Assembly: GCA_020796225.1 (NCBI GenBank) | Contig: CM036755.1 | Span: 47,157,806 to 47,221,805, forward strand | Direction: 5' to 3' | DNA length: 64,000 nt | Source: Arion vulgaris | Taxonomy: Eukaryota > Mollusca > Gastropoda > Stylommatophora > Arionidae | Shown here: piece by piece, positions 29,403 through 41,686 of the stretch | Layout of the letters: each line of letters opens with the position of its first letter | How positions within the stretch are numbered: position 1 is the stretch's first letter | Notes under the pieces: generated by a model | Database searches by the model: none | Told to the model about the DNA's origin: nothing | Seen by the model: the letters and a program-made list of their open reading frames with translations, nothing else | Position numbers and translations under genes: made by a program

Positions 29403-29639
29403 TTTAGGGTAGCTACCATTAGACAACTTTCCCTCCCGGGATGTTGAGCGCCATTTGCCCAGGTTACCAGCCTTTTTTTGGACTACTTGGTTTGCCTGCC
29501 GTCCAGTTTTGTGTACGGTTTGCTCCGCTAGATTTTGAATTGTCCCCAATCGAACTATAAGGCAGTAGTGCTATACGGTATTCGAGTGTGAGAGAATTCT
29601 TTTACTGACCAAATACTTGATGTTTAAACACTATTGCAA
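29403..29639. other. Diverged SINE-C-like sequence
   Basis: gagcgccatttgcccaggtt and tgtccccaatcgaactataa recall SINE-C blocks. No gene. Confidence 0.4.
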
Positions 29640-30160
29640 ATGGCGCCAATTTAAAAAATGCAAACGTGTCACCATGAACACAAAAAGGAACTGTTCAACT
29701 CAATATTTCTCTTAACATTATGATATCAGTTCCAAACCTGAACGCTGACATCAAATGACAGAAGAAAACTAGTCACGCCAGAGATGAAATGTCTACGCAG
29801 AATGCTGGGAATTAAAAGAAGAGACCGGTTTAGAAATGAAGACATCAGGAAAAAAGTGGGTATAACATCAATACTGAGCTTCATCAAGAAACAGCAAATT
29901 AAATAGTTTGGCCACATAAGCAGATTACCAACAGGTAGTGCGCACAAAGAGCAATGTTACCCCGATACAGTGGATACAAAGCAAAAGGTCGGCAACGCAA
30001 AAGGTGGACCTCAGAGATAACAGAGACGACGAAAGACACGGTTTACGAAGTGAACACAAAAACCCGTTCTAGAAATTTCTTCTACCCTGAAGCTGTGAGG
30101 CAAATCAGGACTGGAGAAGAGAAAGAAAGACAAGTCGTGTAGAGAGGCTCGCTTCAGTTA
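29640..30160 (+). mobile_element. LINE-G 3' part
   Basis: Broken plus frame MKCLRRMLGIKRRDRFRNED, IRKKVGITSILSFIKKQQIK, FGHISRLPTGSA, GYKAKGRQRKRWTSEITETT and SRNFFYPEAVRQIRT. This is a LINE reverse transcriptase C-terminus. The GATA array starts about 45 bp downstream. Confidence 0.8.
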
Positions 30161-30203
30161 TTTTCTTATTCGACCTAGCGCTGAAAGGTAAAACAGAATT
30201 AGA

Positions 30204-32160
<1,957 letters not shown>

Positions 32161-32164
32161 ATGA

Positions 32165-32535
32165 GATAACAGCCAGAGCCAGCTATAAACTTATTGGCAT
32201 TCGAACTCAGCTAAGAATTATGGGAAATCAGATCACAACTACACCACGTGACCTCGCATTCCAGTATTGGTTATATAGACGAATTCATTTTCAAATCAAC
32301 ACAAAATGCTAAATCAAAGTTATATTATCCAAAAAGTTAAGTTTAACAATAAGGAATATCAATATTATGAATATTTTCACCAATAAATAACCATAGACTA
32401 ACAGAATTGAGTAAAATTACAAAAAATCTTTCGGTGTTCTTTCAAACATCTTTAATCTCCAGCCCCCTTCTCTGATCTAGATCAGGGATTCCCCGGTCAG
32501 TTGTCTGGCCTAGTTATCTAGAGTTAGCTGTGTAT
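32165..32535 (+). mobile_element. Dispersed repeat F, direct copy
   Basis: Same 370-bp element as the reverse complement of 1457-1865, with the same order of blocks and scattered substitutions. Confidence 0.7.
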
Positions 32536-32940
32536 CAGCGCACGCCTTTCTTTGCAACCCCATGTCAGCAAAAAAATAAACAAATACAAAAAATCCTCAC
32601 CACCCCACAACGTAACATTCCTGCATGACGCCCACGGAAGGTGGAGTCGGTCGCTTTACCTTCTCAATGTACCAGCATCGGCATCCACATACATTTCTTC
32701 CAGGTAAGACAGGAGAGGGTGAGGATAAATGAATGAAAAAAAATGTTGAATTGGTAGTGTACTACGCGGAAATGAAGAAATGAAGAAGACTAGATTCAGA
32801 TCAGGTTTGGATTGTGGGATCCAGGTATAGACATATTCAGTTCTTACGCAGGTTTTAACCGTGGATCAAGGCTGTTCAACGTTTTCTATATTTTGTCTAG
32901 CATTTTACTGATGGTTATGGAGGCGCGGACACTATGTGAC
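32536..32940. other. No gene recognised
   Basis: Weak similarity to the 28440-28530 flank (cgtcaacatac/catccacatac, acgcggaaatgaag). No supported feature. Confidence 0.4.
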
Positions 32941-33182
32941 TCTCTCTCTCTCTCTCGCGATACCGCTTAGACTGATGTACCATATTTCTCCATAAATTCT
33001 TATTCATGTGGCAATCTGATTCATGCAGCCTTAGTATGGGTGTGTTTCGTCACATCTTTAGCGCCATTTGGGGCTCTGGTGCTTCTCCTTCGGCGATTTG
33101 TCAAGTTTTAGCCAGTGTTTACTGGGTTTGTTCTCTGTCAGTCTTTGGCTGTCCCCCAGCCGACCTGCAATGCAGCTGGTTG
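32941..33182 (-). mobile_element. SINE-C copy with target duplication
   Basis: 242 bp flanked by cactatgtgac (32930-32940 and 33183-33193). The left end is (CT)n, that is, a (GA)n tail on the minus strand. This copy fixes the element's boundaries. Confidence 0.88.
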
Positions 33183-33194
33183 CACTATGTGACG

Positions 33195-33285
33195 ATTTTA
33201 CTATTACTACTACTGATACTACTACTGCTACTACTGCTACTGCTACTATTGCTCCTACTACTACTATTACTATTACTACTACTAT
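33195..33285. repeat. (TAC)n-type trinucleotide array, left part
   Basis: tactactactgatactac and variants with gct and att codons. Confidence 0.9.
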
Positions 33286-33294
33286 TATACTACT

Positions 33295-33559
33295 GAGAGC
33301 CGCTGTAGCGTAGTTGTTAGTGAGCTCGCTTCGCAAGGCTGGTGGTCTGGGTTCAGCTCCCGCAATGCGCGTGGAATTTGTCCCGACCGCGACGGCTCTC
33401 AGGTCGACCCAGCCTCAACTGCTCTGGGAAAGTAAAGGCGGCCGGCGTGATGCTGACCACATCACCCATCTTGTGCCGACGGTCAATGAAAGATACAGGC
33501 CTAACACTGTATTGACCTATATACCACGAGGTATGAAAGGGTTCCTTTACTTTACTTAC
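33295..33559 (+). mobile_element. SINE-D copy (tRNA-derived)
   Basis: A tRNA-like head with box A (gtagcgtagttgttagtgag) and box B (gggttcagctcccg), a conserved body (ggcggccggcgtgatgctga, ccacatcacccat) and 3' end aaagggttcctttacttt. Flanked by tatactact (33286-33294, 33560-33568) inside a TAC array. The other copy is reversed at 45915-46206. Confidence 0.82.
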
Positions 33560-33843
33560 TATACTACTACTGCAGCTGCTGCTACTACTGCTACTACTAC
33601 TGCTGCTGCTGCTACTACTACTACTAATACTGCTGCTGCTGTTACTACTGCTACTACTACTACTACTAGCTGCTGCTGCTCACTACTACTAATACTGCTG
33701 CTGCTGTTACTACTGCTACTACTACTACTAATACTGCTGCTGCTGTTACTACTGTTACTACTACTACTAATACTGCTGCTGCTGTTACTACTGCTACTAC
33801 TACTACTAATGTTGCTGCTGCTACTACTGCTAATGCTGCTCAC
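33560..33843. repeat. (TAC/TGC)n array, right part
   Basis: Mixed tactac and tgctgctg runs. Open frames here are low-complexity artefacts. Confidence 0.92.
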
Positions 33844-34774
33844 CTACACTGGAATCAGTGATCTTTGGAAAATATCCTGATGGCTTCCGAGGAGTTAACT
33901 GAGTACCGTTGGAACGAGAGGCGAGCACATAACCTCTACGCCACAATCACAATGTTTTATTACCTCTGAAGTTCGAGAAGGCACGCCTATATGGTGGGGA
34001 ACACTGATAATAAGGAAAGCATGCCTTCACGCAAAAATCAGTCAGAAGTGCAAAGCACCCTGTCTATGCCTGAACTCATGGCGGGCGAACGCAAGAAGAA
34101 GAAAATGCTTTATCATAAAGACATTCCCAGGGAGAGGGGTAGGGAGCTTTTCCCACCTTGCCTAAACGGGTGGACGCCCATGAGCATCAGAAATATTAAT
34201 ATTCGTCAAATTAACACAACAACAAACACGGGCAATCTAAAAATAGAACTGACGATTACTTTTACATTTAGTCTCAGCCTGATTTTACAGCAATTAAAGA
34301 CACACATACGGGTAACACTGCACGAGCAATCCATCATCGTATGCTATAAGTAGCATTGAAAGAAGGCAATCACTGAGAGGGGTTGAAAACACGAAGAACA
34401 AGAAAGAAACCTGTGACTCATTCACAAAACTTGGCATCTAGACTGTTCTAAAGATAACCTCACTTTCTCTACATGTTCTTGGAGGAATAACTCTTGTTTT
34501 ACTTTCATTTACGATTCAAACTTACCTGTTATTGCTAAAAGCGCGTATTTGCAGAAACGGAATAGGATGTGCCAGGCAAAAGCAGTATTACAGAAAGAGA
34601 CGCGCGTTTCTGGCAGTCAGCAATTTCTTGTTAATGAGAGTAAGTAAGAGAAAAAAGTTCTGTAGTGTTGTGTAGAGTCAATTTCCCAATTTGGGGGTCT
34701 CTGTGACGAAAGGGTTAAGATGTTTGCCTCTTGTTCTTAAAGTTGTGTGTTCCAATCCCGACAGCATCTTTCAG
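33844..34774. other. No gene recognised
   Basis: 33960-34115 holds a dispersed module also at 22500 and 53570 (cctatatggtggggaacact). The rest (34120-34770) is unassigned; a 120-residue open frame at 33991-34353 covers the module and has no recognisable domain. Confidence 0.4.
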
Positions 34775-34910
34775 TTCTTCTTCACCTTTCAACTCCCAAC
34801 GGAGCACAGGTCTTCAATAAACTTCTTGCAGTTCTTCCTCTCTCTCTTGCCATCCCTTCCAGTTCTTGTTGTTCAGTTGCCATGTGTATTTTTTTCCAGA
34901 GATTCCTAGG
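34775..34910 (-). mobile_element. LINE-F 3' end fragment
   Basis: Reversed relative of 53790-53890 (cacctttcaactcccaacg, aagcacaagtcttcaa-type text). Confidence 0.6.
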
Positions 34911-34995
34911 GTTGTTGCCAGAGCTGCACAGTTCGTGCTTGGGGTGTGTCATTTCTGCCGAGAAAGAGAGACTGAGCTATGCCTAGAAACCAGGT

Positions 34996-35260
34996 GCAAT
35001 TCTTCTTCTTCTTCTAACTCTCTCCATATCGACCACTTGTTAGACCACTCTTTGTAATCTGTATGTGATCTAAGCATGAAAGCGATTTTACGTTGTGCCA
35101 GTTATGCGTCTACAAGTAAGCCAGCACATCCGATTTCTGCTACGCTTTTTATTTACTAGGTAGCTTCCTAAATCCTTACCTCAGTCGCCTCTTACGACAT
35201 GCCTTGTAAGTCGCAGTGTTACTGTTCTTTGCTCTCCTTGCGAGCTCCGGCAACAAAACA
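34996..35260 (-). mobile_element. SINE-A copy
   Basis: From tcttcttcttcttctaactc to gcgagctccggcaac, with all internal blocks reversed. Confidence 0.75.
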
Positions 35261-35449
35261 GGCGATCTTTGAATGTAATCGTTGTATGTTCGAATCGAGA
35301 CCGCGTCGTTCAGTGTGTAGTTCCGTAGAATTGTAGCTAGAGCTACAGAGTTCGTGATTTGCGCAACGCTCTCCACAGGTGGCGTGTCATTTCTGCCGAG
35401 AGAGACTGAGCTTTATGTGGAAACCCGGTGCTATAACATAAATTCTTTA

Positions 35450-35938
35450 TCTTTACACCCTTTATATTTCCTTTATATTTCCTTTATATTTCCTTTATAT
35501 TTCCTTTATATTTCCTTTATATTTCCTTTATGTTTCCTTTATATTTCCTTTATATTTCCTTTATATTTCCTTTATATTTCCTTTATATTTCCTTTGTGTT
35601 TCCTTTATATTTCCTTTATATTTCCTTTATATTTCCTTTATATTTCCTTTATATTTCCTTTATGTTTCCTTTATATTTCCTTTATGTCTCCTTTATATTT
35701 CCTTTATATTTCCTTTATATTTCCTTTATATTTCCTTTATATTTCCTTTATATTTCCTTTATGTCTCCTTTATGTTTCCTTTATATTTCCTTTATATTTC
35801 CTTTATATTTCTTTTATATTTCCTTTGTGTTTCCTTTATATTTCCTTTATATTTCCTTTGTGTTTCCTTTATATTTCCTTTATATTTCCTTTATATTTCC
35901 TTTATGTCTCCTTTATATTTCCTTTATATTTCCTTTAG
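35450..35938. repeat. 11-bp minisatellite (tttatatttcc)n
   Basis: About 44 copies with g-for-a variants. Because 11 is not a multiple of 3 and the unit lacks stops, plus-strand frames stay open; these are not genes. Confidence 0.97.
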
Positions 35939-35939
35939 T

Positions 35940-36315
35940 ACATAGCTAATGCCAGCTTTTCACTCTTGATGAAGAAATCAACTCTACGAAATGAGGACAT
36001 CAGAAGCAGAGTGGGCATAACTTCATGAACCGAATACATCGAAAGACAACAAATGCAGTGGTTTGGACATTTAATGAGAATGTAATACAACCAACCACCA
36101 CTAACAGTATACAATAAAAAGAGATCGAGTACTAGAGCTAAGGGAAGACCAAGAAAAAGAAGGATAGACAATATCAAGACCACACTACATAAACACGGAT
36201 ACAACACAACAAGGGCGACTCATCTGGCCCTAGAACGCAAATTAAAGCTCCCATCCCTACGCTTAACGGCAAGAGTGGACAGCAACTACATATTCCACCT
36301 GGGAATAGACAATAG
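35940..36315 (+). mobile_element. LINE 3' part (LINE-G relative)
   Basis: Broken frame NEDIRSRVGIT, ERQQMQWFGHLMRM, RAKGRPRKRRIDNIKTT and RATHLALERKLKLPSLRLTA. Confidence 0.7.
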
Positions 36316-36319
36316 ATAG

Positions 36320-36910
36320 ATAGAAGAAATCAACGCTCGAATAGGCAGCGCTACTACTACATTCAGCAAACTATCAAAGACATCGTGGGAAAACAAAAAT
36401 TAACATTGCAGACGAAGATTCAAATATATCGAGCCTGTGTAATTAGCTCTTTACTATATGGCTCAGAAACATGGACAGCCTACTCAAGGCACAAGAGAAG
36501 ACTTAACATCTTTCACATTCGATGTCTCCGCAAGATTATCAACAACAGGTGGTGCGACAAGATAACCAACTCTGAAGTACTGCAACGTGCAAACTTGCCT
36601 TCCATCATGGGCATGCTCAGCAGTAGAAGACTTAGATGCATAGGGCATGTGCGAAGAATGGACAATGGCCGAATTCCAAAACAAATGTTGTTCTGTGAAC
36701 TTTCGGAGGGGAAGAGGCACCAAGGCAGACCACTGCACAAATATAAAGATGTCTGCATGCACGGCCTCAAATGAATAACTTTTCTATCGGTCCCAGCAAA
36801 TGGGAAAAACTGGCTGATGATCGAGATATAAGGAAAACAACATTGCGCAAAGGTGCAGAATCTTTTGAAGAGACTTCAGGATAAGCTGAAAGACAAGAGA
36901 GGCAAGCGAA
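36320..36910 (+). mobile_element. LINE-E 3' part
   Basis: Mostly open: INARIGSATTTFSKLSKTSW, LTLQTKIQIYRACVISSLLY, GSETWTAYSRHKRRLNIFHI, RRLRCIGHVRRMDNGRIPKQ and GKRHQGRPLHKYKDVC. This is the thumb and C-terminus of a LINE reverse transcriptase, with a stop after MHGLK and a remnant beyond. A relative lies on the minus strand at 44100-44500. Confidence 0.82.
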
Positions 36911-37014
36911 AACTATGAAGTTGTCACAGTGAAACACTTGCCAATTGACCGTCTGTAAAGACGAAAAAGGTCATATATATTTATTTATATATATATATAT
37001 ATATATACATATGT

Positions 37015-37250
37015 AAAGCAGTAGTGAGCTCGATCGCAGCCCAAGCGTACGTGGTTCAAACTTCGCGGCAGGCAAGTTTGGAAGCAAATTAGTTCCCTTG
37101 GATTTCTACGAACCATAAAAACATACCTCACTCTTCAGAAATCAATGACAAACTACTGAACGTATAATTGGTGCTGCGAAAATCAATGACTCGTTTACTG
37201 TTGTTGATGGCTAAAGTCCTGTAAAGGATATGCCACGATTTTCATTTTCA
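37015..37250 (+). mobile_element. Diverged SINE-E relative
   Basis: Shares aaatcaatgacaaactactg, aacgtataat and aaagtcctgtaaaggatatg with SINE-E. The tRNA-like head is degraded (tggttcaaacttcgc). Confidence 0.6.
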
Positions 37251-37254
37251 AAGC

Positions 37255-37725
37255 GACATTATCACTGCGCTAAAAAAAAATGTGCGCTCTGTATATTTCA
37301 ACGAGGAAGATAGAAGTTATTTTCTGTCTCGGCTGCGCAGGATATGCATGCCGATTTGTGCAGCAAACAGAGAAAACAATGCGAGAAACTCCAGTAAGTT
37401 TGCCATCCCAGTCTAGGAGGATGGTTACTTCTATCTGGGATAGCTACAGTGGCCGCTTGTGATCCTTTTTGTTGGTGGGGCCAGACAGAAATTTTCGGAA
37501 AAATATCATGGTTTCGGTTAGGTTATATTTTAATGTATGAAATAATAAATACACGTTACACCTTATTTTTGGTGGATCCCACTGGACGAGCGGCCACTGG
37601 ATAGCTATATCATCCTACAGACACATCAAACAACACAGAACAGGAATTGTTAGTCTAAATACAATGCAAGACATTCTTAGGAGGAGATCGGAAAAATGAT
37701 GGACATGTCTGATGAGCGATGAAGA
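37255..37725 (+). mobile_element. LINE-B 3' part split by a MITE
   Basis: FNEEDRSYFLSRLRRICMPI-type text at 37300, then after the MITE the tail acacagaacaggaattgtta, gtctaaatac. It matches the undisturbed 38500-38720. Confidence 0.7.
37447..37599. mobile_element. hAT-like MITE 1
   Basis: 153 bp with inverted ends CAGTGGCCGCT and AGCGGCCACTG, flanked by a perfect 8-bp duplication, gatagcta (37439-37446, 37600-37607). The interior is closely related to 39335-39499 (ggtggggccagaca, taataaatacacgtta). Non-coding. Confidence 0.9.
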
Positions 37726-37885
37726 TGATCCTCACATGAACAATGATGTGCGATGAAGATGATCCTCACATGAACAATGATGAGCGATGAAGATGATCCT
37801 CACAAATGAACAATGATGAGCGATGAAGATGATCCTCACAAATGAACAATGATGAGCGATGAAGATGATCCTGACATGAACAATG
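37725..37885. repeat. Minisatellite from LINE-B end
   Basis: About five copies of a 33-36-bp unit (gatgagcgatgaagatgatc, ctcacatgaacaat). The single-copy version is the 3' end of LINE-B at 38700-38725 (atgagatgaagatgatcctc-like), so the array grew from a LINE tail. It ends about 20 bp before rapsyn exon 2. Confidence 0.88.
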
Positions 37886-37905
37886 AGCAGTATCTGAGTG
37901 CTTAC

Positions 37906-38077
37906 CTCACAGTTGTCCATAGCCTCTGAGTATCTCCCAAGCTTCCTATATGCTGATGCTACGTAGACTGTGATCTGTCGTTTGTATTTGAGGTTAGGAT
38001 CATCATCCATTAGATATCCTAGTAGGTCCAGCGCGTTATTGCAATAAGCTAAACAACTCTCGTAGTCTCCAAGTGTG
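37906..38077 (-). CDS. RAPSN: Rapsyn exon 2 (TPR region)
   Basis: 172 bp between acceptor ctcattcttccag and donor GTAAGCACT. The first base completes a Cys codon with exon 1, then TLGDYESCLAYCNNALDLLG, YLMDDDPNLKYKRQITVYVA and SAYRKLGRYSEAMDNCE. It aligns with KDYEKALFFPCKAAELV...[20 protein letters not shown]...AMECCE of human rapsyn, two TPR repeats. It ends in phase 0, as exon 3 requires. Confidence 0.92.
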
Positions 38078-38109
38078 CTGGAAGAATGAGAAAATCAACA
38101 ATAATATAC

Positions 38110-38725
38110 ACACATCTTAATGTTATGTACGAACAGGGCCGCGCCGTGTTATGATGCAGAGAGGCAGCCGCATCAGGCGTCACCTAAGAGGGGCGGCATA
38201 AGCAACCAAAACACAATTACAATTGTAGGTTATTATAAGGAAAAACCATTTGAGGGCGGCATTTCGAAGACTTGCATCATACTGAGAAAATATACCGCAC
38301 GGCCCTGTGTACGAAGGTTGTGGATGAAATTAATACACAATGCGACAATCCAGAAACTTATTTTTATCTTTGTCCCAGGTCATTCTTGGGTGAAGGGTAA
38401 TAAGAGAGCAGATGCACTACTGACAAGCAATGCTACGATCAAGAATGGGTCTTCTATGGACAGAAGTGACATCATCAACACTAAAAGAAAGCATGCGCAC
38501 TGAAGATTTCAACGAAGAAGATAAAGGGTATTCTCTATCTCGGTTGCGAAAGTTGTGCATACCGATAGGTGCGGCTAGACGGGAAAACCACGAGAGAAAC
38601 CTCAGTAGATACATTAACTATATACCACAGAACGGGAGTTGTTAGTCTAAACACATTGAGATACATGCTTGGGAGGAGATCGAAGCAGTTATGGACATGT
38701 CCGATGTGAGATGAAGATGATCCTC
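38110..38725 (+). mobile_element. LINE-B 3' part with RNase H, split by a MITE
   Basis: After the MITE: RRLWMKLIHNATIQKLIFIF, VPGHSWVKGNKRADALL (RNase H GHS..KGN.RAD motif), IKNGSSMDRSDIINT, then in another frame EDFNEEDKGYSLSRLRKLCI and NLSRYINYIPQNGSC. Frameshift near 38480. Confidence 0.82.
38134..38307. mobile_element. hAT-like MITE 2
   Basis: 174 bp with imperfect inverted ends CAGGGCCGCGCCGTG and GCACGGCCCTG and a perfect 8-bp duplication, tgtacgaa (38126-38133, 38308-38315). Inserted into LINE-B; the empty site survives in the copy at 8830-8850. Confidence 0.88.
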
Positions 38726-38989
38726 AAATGAATAATAAACACTACTTAATACATTATGTCCTCTACAGAACGTCGCTATCATCACAGTTCGCGACTTTCA
38801 AAATGGCGGCGGACGGCTATGCTTAAACCTCGTTGGTAGTGAATACGGACAGTCCAGTCCTATTCCTTTATTTTGTGGCGGTTAATGTTTTAAGAATCTG
38901 CTCGCAAGATATGCGTATGCAACGTGACAATATTGCTTTCGATAGATGGCCACGTAGAAGTGCGAGTGCGTCCGACGTTTCACCAACAT
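38726..38989. other. No gene recognised
   Basis: Intron sequence with no supported feature. Confidence 0.4.
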
Positions 38990-39235
38990 AGTGCTTGTCT
39001 AGTTAATTGCATATCCTTTACAGGACTTTGCGAATCAACCCCAGCTTTTTAACGCTGTTTGTGATTTTTCTAGTCATTATTACGTTCAGTAGTTTGCCAT
39101 TGTTGCCATCGTCATTTTGTTAAAATCCACGCGAAACAATTTGCAACCAAATTGTTCGCAGCGTGATTCGAACTCAGAACGTCGGGGTTAATAGACCGAG
39201 TCCCTATCCCCTAAGCCACAGACGCCGCCACAGGT
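38990..39235 (-). mobile_element. SINE-E copy (tRNA-derived)
   Basis: Reverse copy of 7870-8118: tgcatatcctttacaggact at the left, gcgtgattcgaactcagaac (box B) and cctatcccctaagccacaga (box A) at the right. Confidence 0.82.
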
Positions 39236-39334
39236 GCTTGTCTAGCTACACCATATCTGACTTGAAATTTGGCAGTCTAGTTAGGGTTGTAGATTTATCA
39301 CTATCCCTTTTAAATCATTTACCCATACTCTCTC

Positions 39335-39499
39335 CAGTGGCGGCTCATGATCATTTTTGGTGGTGGGGCCAGACATTTTTTCCAGATAAATCATGGTTTT
39401 GGGTTTCTATATTTTAATTTATAAAATAATAAATACACGTTATACATTATTTTTTGGTGGTGCCCGGCCCCACTGGCCCTTAATGACGAGCCGCCACTG
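39335..39499. mobile_element. hAT-like MITE 3
   Basis: 165 bp with inverted ends CAGTGGCGGCTC and GAGCCGCCACTG and a perfect 8-bp duplication, actctctc (39327-39334, 39500-39507). Same family as MITE 1. Confidence 0.92.
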
Positions 39500-39699
39500 A
39501 CTCTCTCCCTTGGAAATTACAAATTTCTCCAACTGTTAAGAACATTATGAAGAAAAAAAGTAAATATCCACAAAAATGGAAAATAGGAATCTCTGATATA
39601 TGTAAATGTGATAAGAAACAAGAAAGCTGCTGAACATGTGTAGCAAAAATGTCCCAGGTACGAGGAAAAGATACACCTTGTAGGACGATCACAGACACC

Positions 39700-40195
39700 C
39701 TTTTGGATCAATCTCTTTGGAAAATTTAAGAGCTTCTGGTTGATCCTTTTTTTCAAGCCTATACAGTTTGATCAAGAAAGAAGGCGAAAGGAAGACCACG
39801 AAAAAGATGGTTAGATGGCTACCAGAATCCTGTCAACCTGCTGCCTTGCAGGTCGGCTGTGGACAGCCAAAGGCTAACAGAGAGCGAACCCAGTAAATAC
39901 TGGCTGAGACCGGACTCATCGCTGAAGGATAAGCACAAGAGCTCCAAATGGCGCTGAAGATGTGACAAACCCCCACCCATGCTAAGGCTGCATGAATCAG
40001 GTTTCCACATGAATGTGATTTATGGGGAAATGTAGTACATCAGTCTAAGGGTGATCGCGAGAGAGAGCGAGAGAGAATCCTGTCAAAAAGCAAAAATAAC
40101 TACCACCCAAGCACCTAGAGCAGCACAAGACAAAAACAGAAAACCATGACACTGGGCAACAGCCTGGTAACAGTGGGACGATAAAAGAAAGAAGA
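39700..40195 (+). mobile_element. LINE 3' end split by SINE-C
   Basis: GRPRKRWLDGYQNPVKKQK reads across the SINE (39790-39836 to 40087-40110); another piece of the same end is at 44060-44095. Confidence 0.7.
39837..40073 (-). mobile_element. SINE-C copy with target duplication
   Basis: Runs from cctgctgccttgcaggtcgg to the (GA)n tail; target duplication agaatcctgtcaa at 39824-39836 and 40074-40086. If the tail is (GA)n on the plus strand this copy reads left to right, so the strand given is tentative. Confidence 0.82.
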
Positions 40196-40249
40196 AGATT
40201 CACCTTGGTTTAATTCCAATATTGAAGCAGTTCCGTTTATGTGTCATCA

Positions 40250-40760
40250 ACTTAGAAAACAACGAAAACAGAAACAAGTAAATTGTCAACATTCATCACT
40301 TGATGTCTGTGCAGAATATGGGAACTGAGATGATATGGAGCGGGACCGTGAAGATGACACTGTTTGGAATGTCCAGACTTAACTCCTAATTCTCGCACTC
40401 GTTCCAATGTCTGAGTCTCGCCCATATCACATAAATAAGAGCGTACCACATTGATGACATCGGCTCTGTCCATGCTTCTGCCCGCTTAAGTCGGGGCACT
40501 GTTTGCAAGAAAGTCAGAACGCTCGTTATCCTGTCCTCCAGCCTGTCCAGGTGTGTACAGCCCTAGAGGCAGAGGTGATCACCGTAGTCATGCCCGATGT
40601 TGTTGTCTCAAAAGCGCCGCAGTCCACATGAAGTGGGCTACCGTTTCGTTGTGCTGAATAAGCCCACGCTGATCTGGTTCCGCGTCTGACAGAGCCATCG
40701 GTATAAATAATTGGCATGAGTTTTGGCTGATGGTCTATGCTCAAACCGGGGTTAAGGAAG
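40250..40760 (-). mobile_element. LINE RNase H region
   Basis: Minus-strand frame MPIIYTDGSVRRGTRSAWAY (RNase H DGS motif) with CGAFETTTSGMT, then KHGQSRCHQCGTLLFM-type text in another frame. Related to 55470-55800. Confidence 0.7.
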
Positions 40761-40876
40761 TATAAGAGAGAGATAGAGAGAGACAGAGAATATTCAATTT
40801 GACAACTACAGTATACACAGAAGAAGAAGAATGTAGCCTTTCTGTACAATCTGACTTCTATATGGATAATACTCAC

Positions 40877-41391
40877 CAAAACAGAGCTCCTAATCGAGCT
40901 GAAGTAAGTATTTCCAAGACCTTGTCTTGCCCTGATTTTGCTTCTTCCATTCCATCAACATAGCTGCCCCATGCTTTAAGAAATTCGCTAGTACCGGCAT
41001 AGGCGTTGCCCATGCATAGATGAATGTATCCTGAATATGAAGACTTCTCTGGATTTGTCTGCTGGGATTGTCTACAGTACGTTATGGCTTTACTAAACTC
41101 ACACGATTTCTCATTGCACAAAGCAACACTGAAATACGCCTCTGATTTGAGAACAGTATCGTTGAGCTGATTGGCTAGTTCACACTGTTGTCCCGCATAT
41201 GACAGAGCCTCGCGATATTTTCCAACATCGCATAGTGCTGAACATATTTTGGCGCATATTTTAAACATGTCATCTGGATTCTTCATCCTCTTCAACGCTT
41301 TTTTCCATTCTTCAACAGCCTCGTCAAATCTTTGTTCATTGTAGAATGTGTCTGCTCTTTCTAATTCTTTCTTGACCATCTTTTGTCCCAT
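40877..41391 (-). CDS. RAPSN: Rapsyn exon 1 (start, N-terminal TPRs)
   Basis: 515 bp, 171 codons plus 2 bases, ending LGALF before donor GTGAGTATT. It starts MGQKM; Gly2 is the rapsyn N-myristoylation position that anchors the protein at the membrane. Matches follow throughout: KALKRMKNPDDM, ALCDVGKYREALSYAGQQ, NEKSCEFSKAITYCRQSQ and HLCMGNAYAGTSEFLKAWGS, against human MGRYKEMLKFA, NEKLCEFHKTISYCK and [20 protein letters not shown]. No in-frame ATG lies upstream before a stop, and a possible acceptor (attattttag) 12 bases upstream suggests a 5' UTR intron. Confidence 0.93.
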
Positions 41392-41686
41392 CGTGTGGGA
41401 CACTAAAATAATACCAGCTTACGTCCAACAATTATTTTGTGGTAGTCTGTAGAAACTATACGCTGCTTGTGTATACTTGTTGACGTTTTCCTTTTGTTGT
41501 GTACATTACGGAAGTTTTCGTACATTTGGGCAAGAGGTGAGTTGTTTTTGATACTGTAAATAGATAATAGAGTTAATGGTTATTGCTAAGAAACAGGAAA
41601 CACCACAATACAACAGACAACACGACACTGAAACAAGTCCATCGGTTAAAGTAGCTGGGAACATTCATAACAATATCAGATGAAAA
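41392..41686 (-). promoter_or_regulatory. Rapsyn 5' flank, promoter not resolved
   Basis: Immediately upstream of the rapsyn start. The acceptor-like attattttag at 41404 means the true first (non-coding) exon may lie further right. No clear TATA box or known element was identified. Confidence 0.3.

Noticed and set aside
33300..33365. Functional tRNA genes at the tRNA-like heads (also 7880, 25640, 39200)
   Set aside because: Box A and B are present, but acceptor stems do not pair convincingly and the sequences continue into repeated SINE bodies.
33314..33880. 188-residue frame starting in SINE-D
   Set aside because: It consists of a SINE plus a trinucleotide array; no protein domain.
35354..35949. 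190-residue repetitive frame rich in Phe, Tyr and Leu
   Set aside because: It is the translation of an 11-bp stop-free minisatellite, open in more than one frame.
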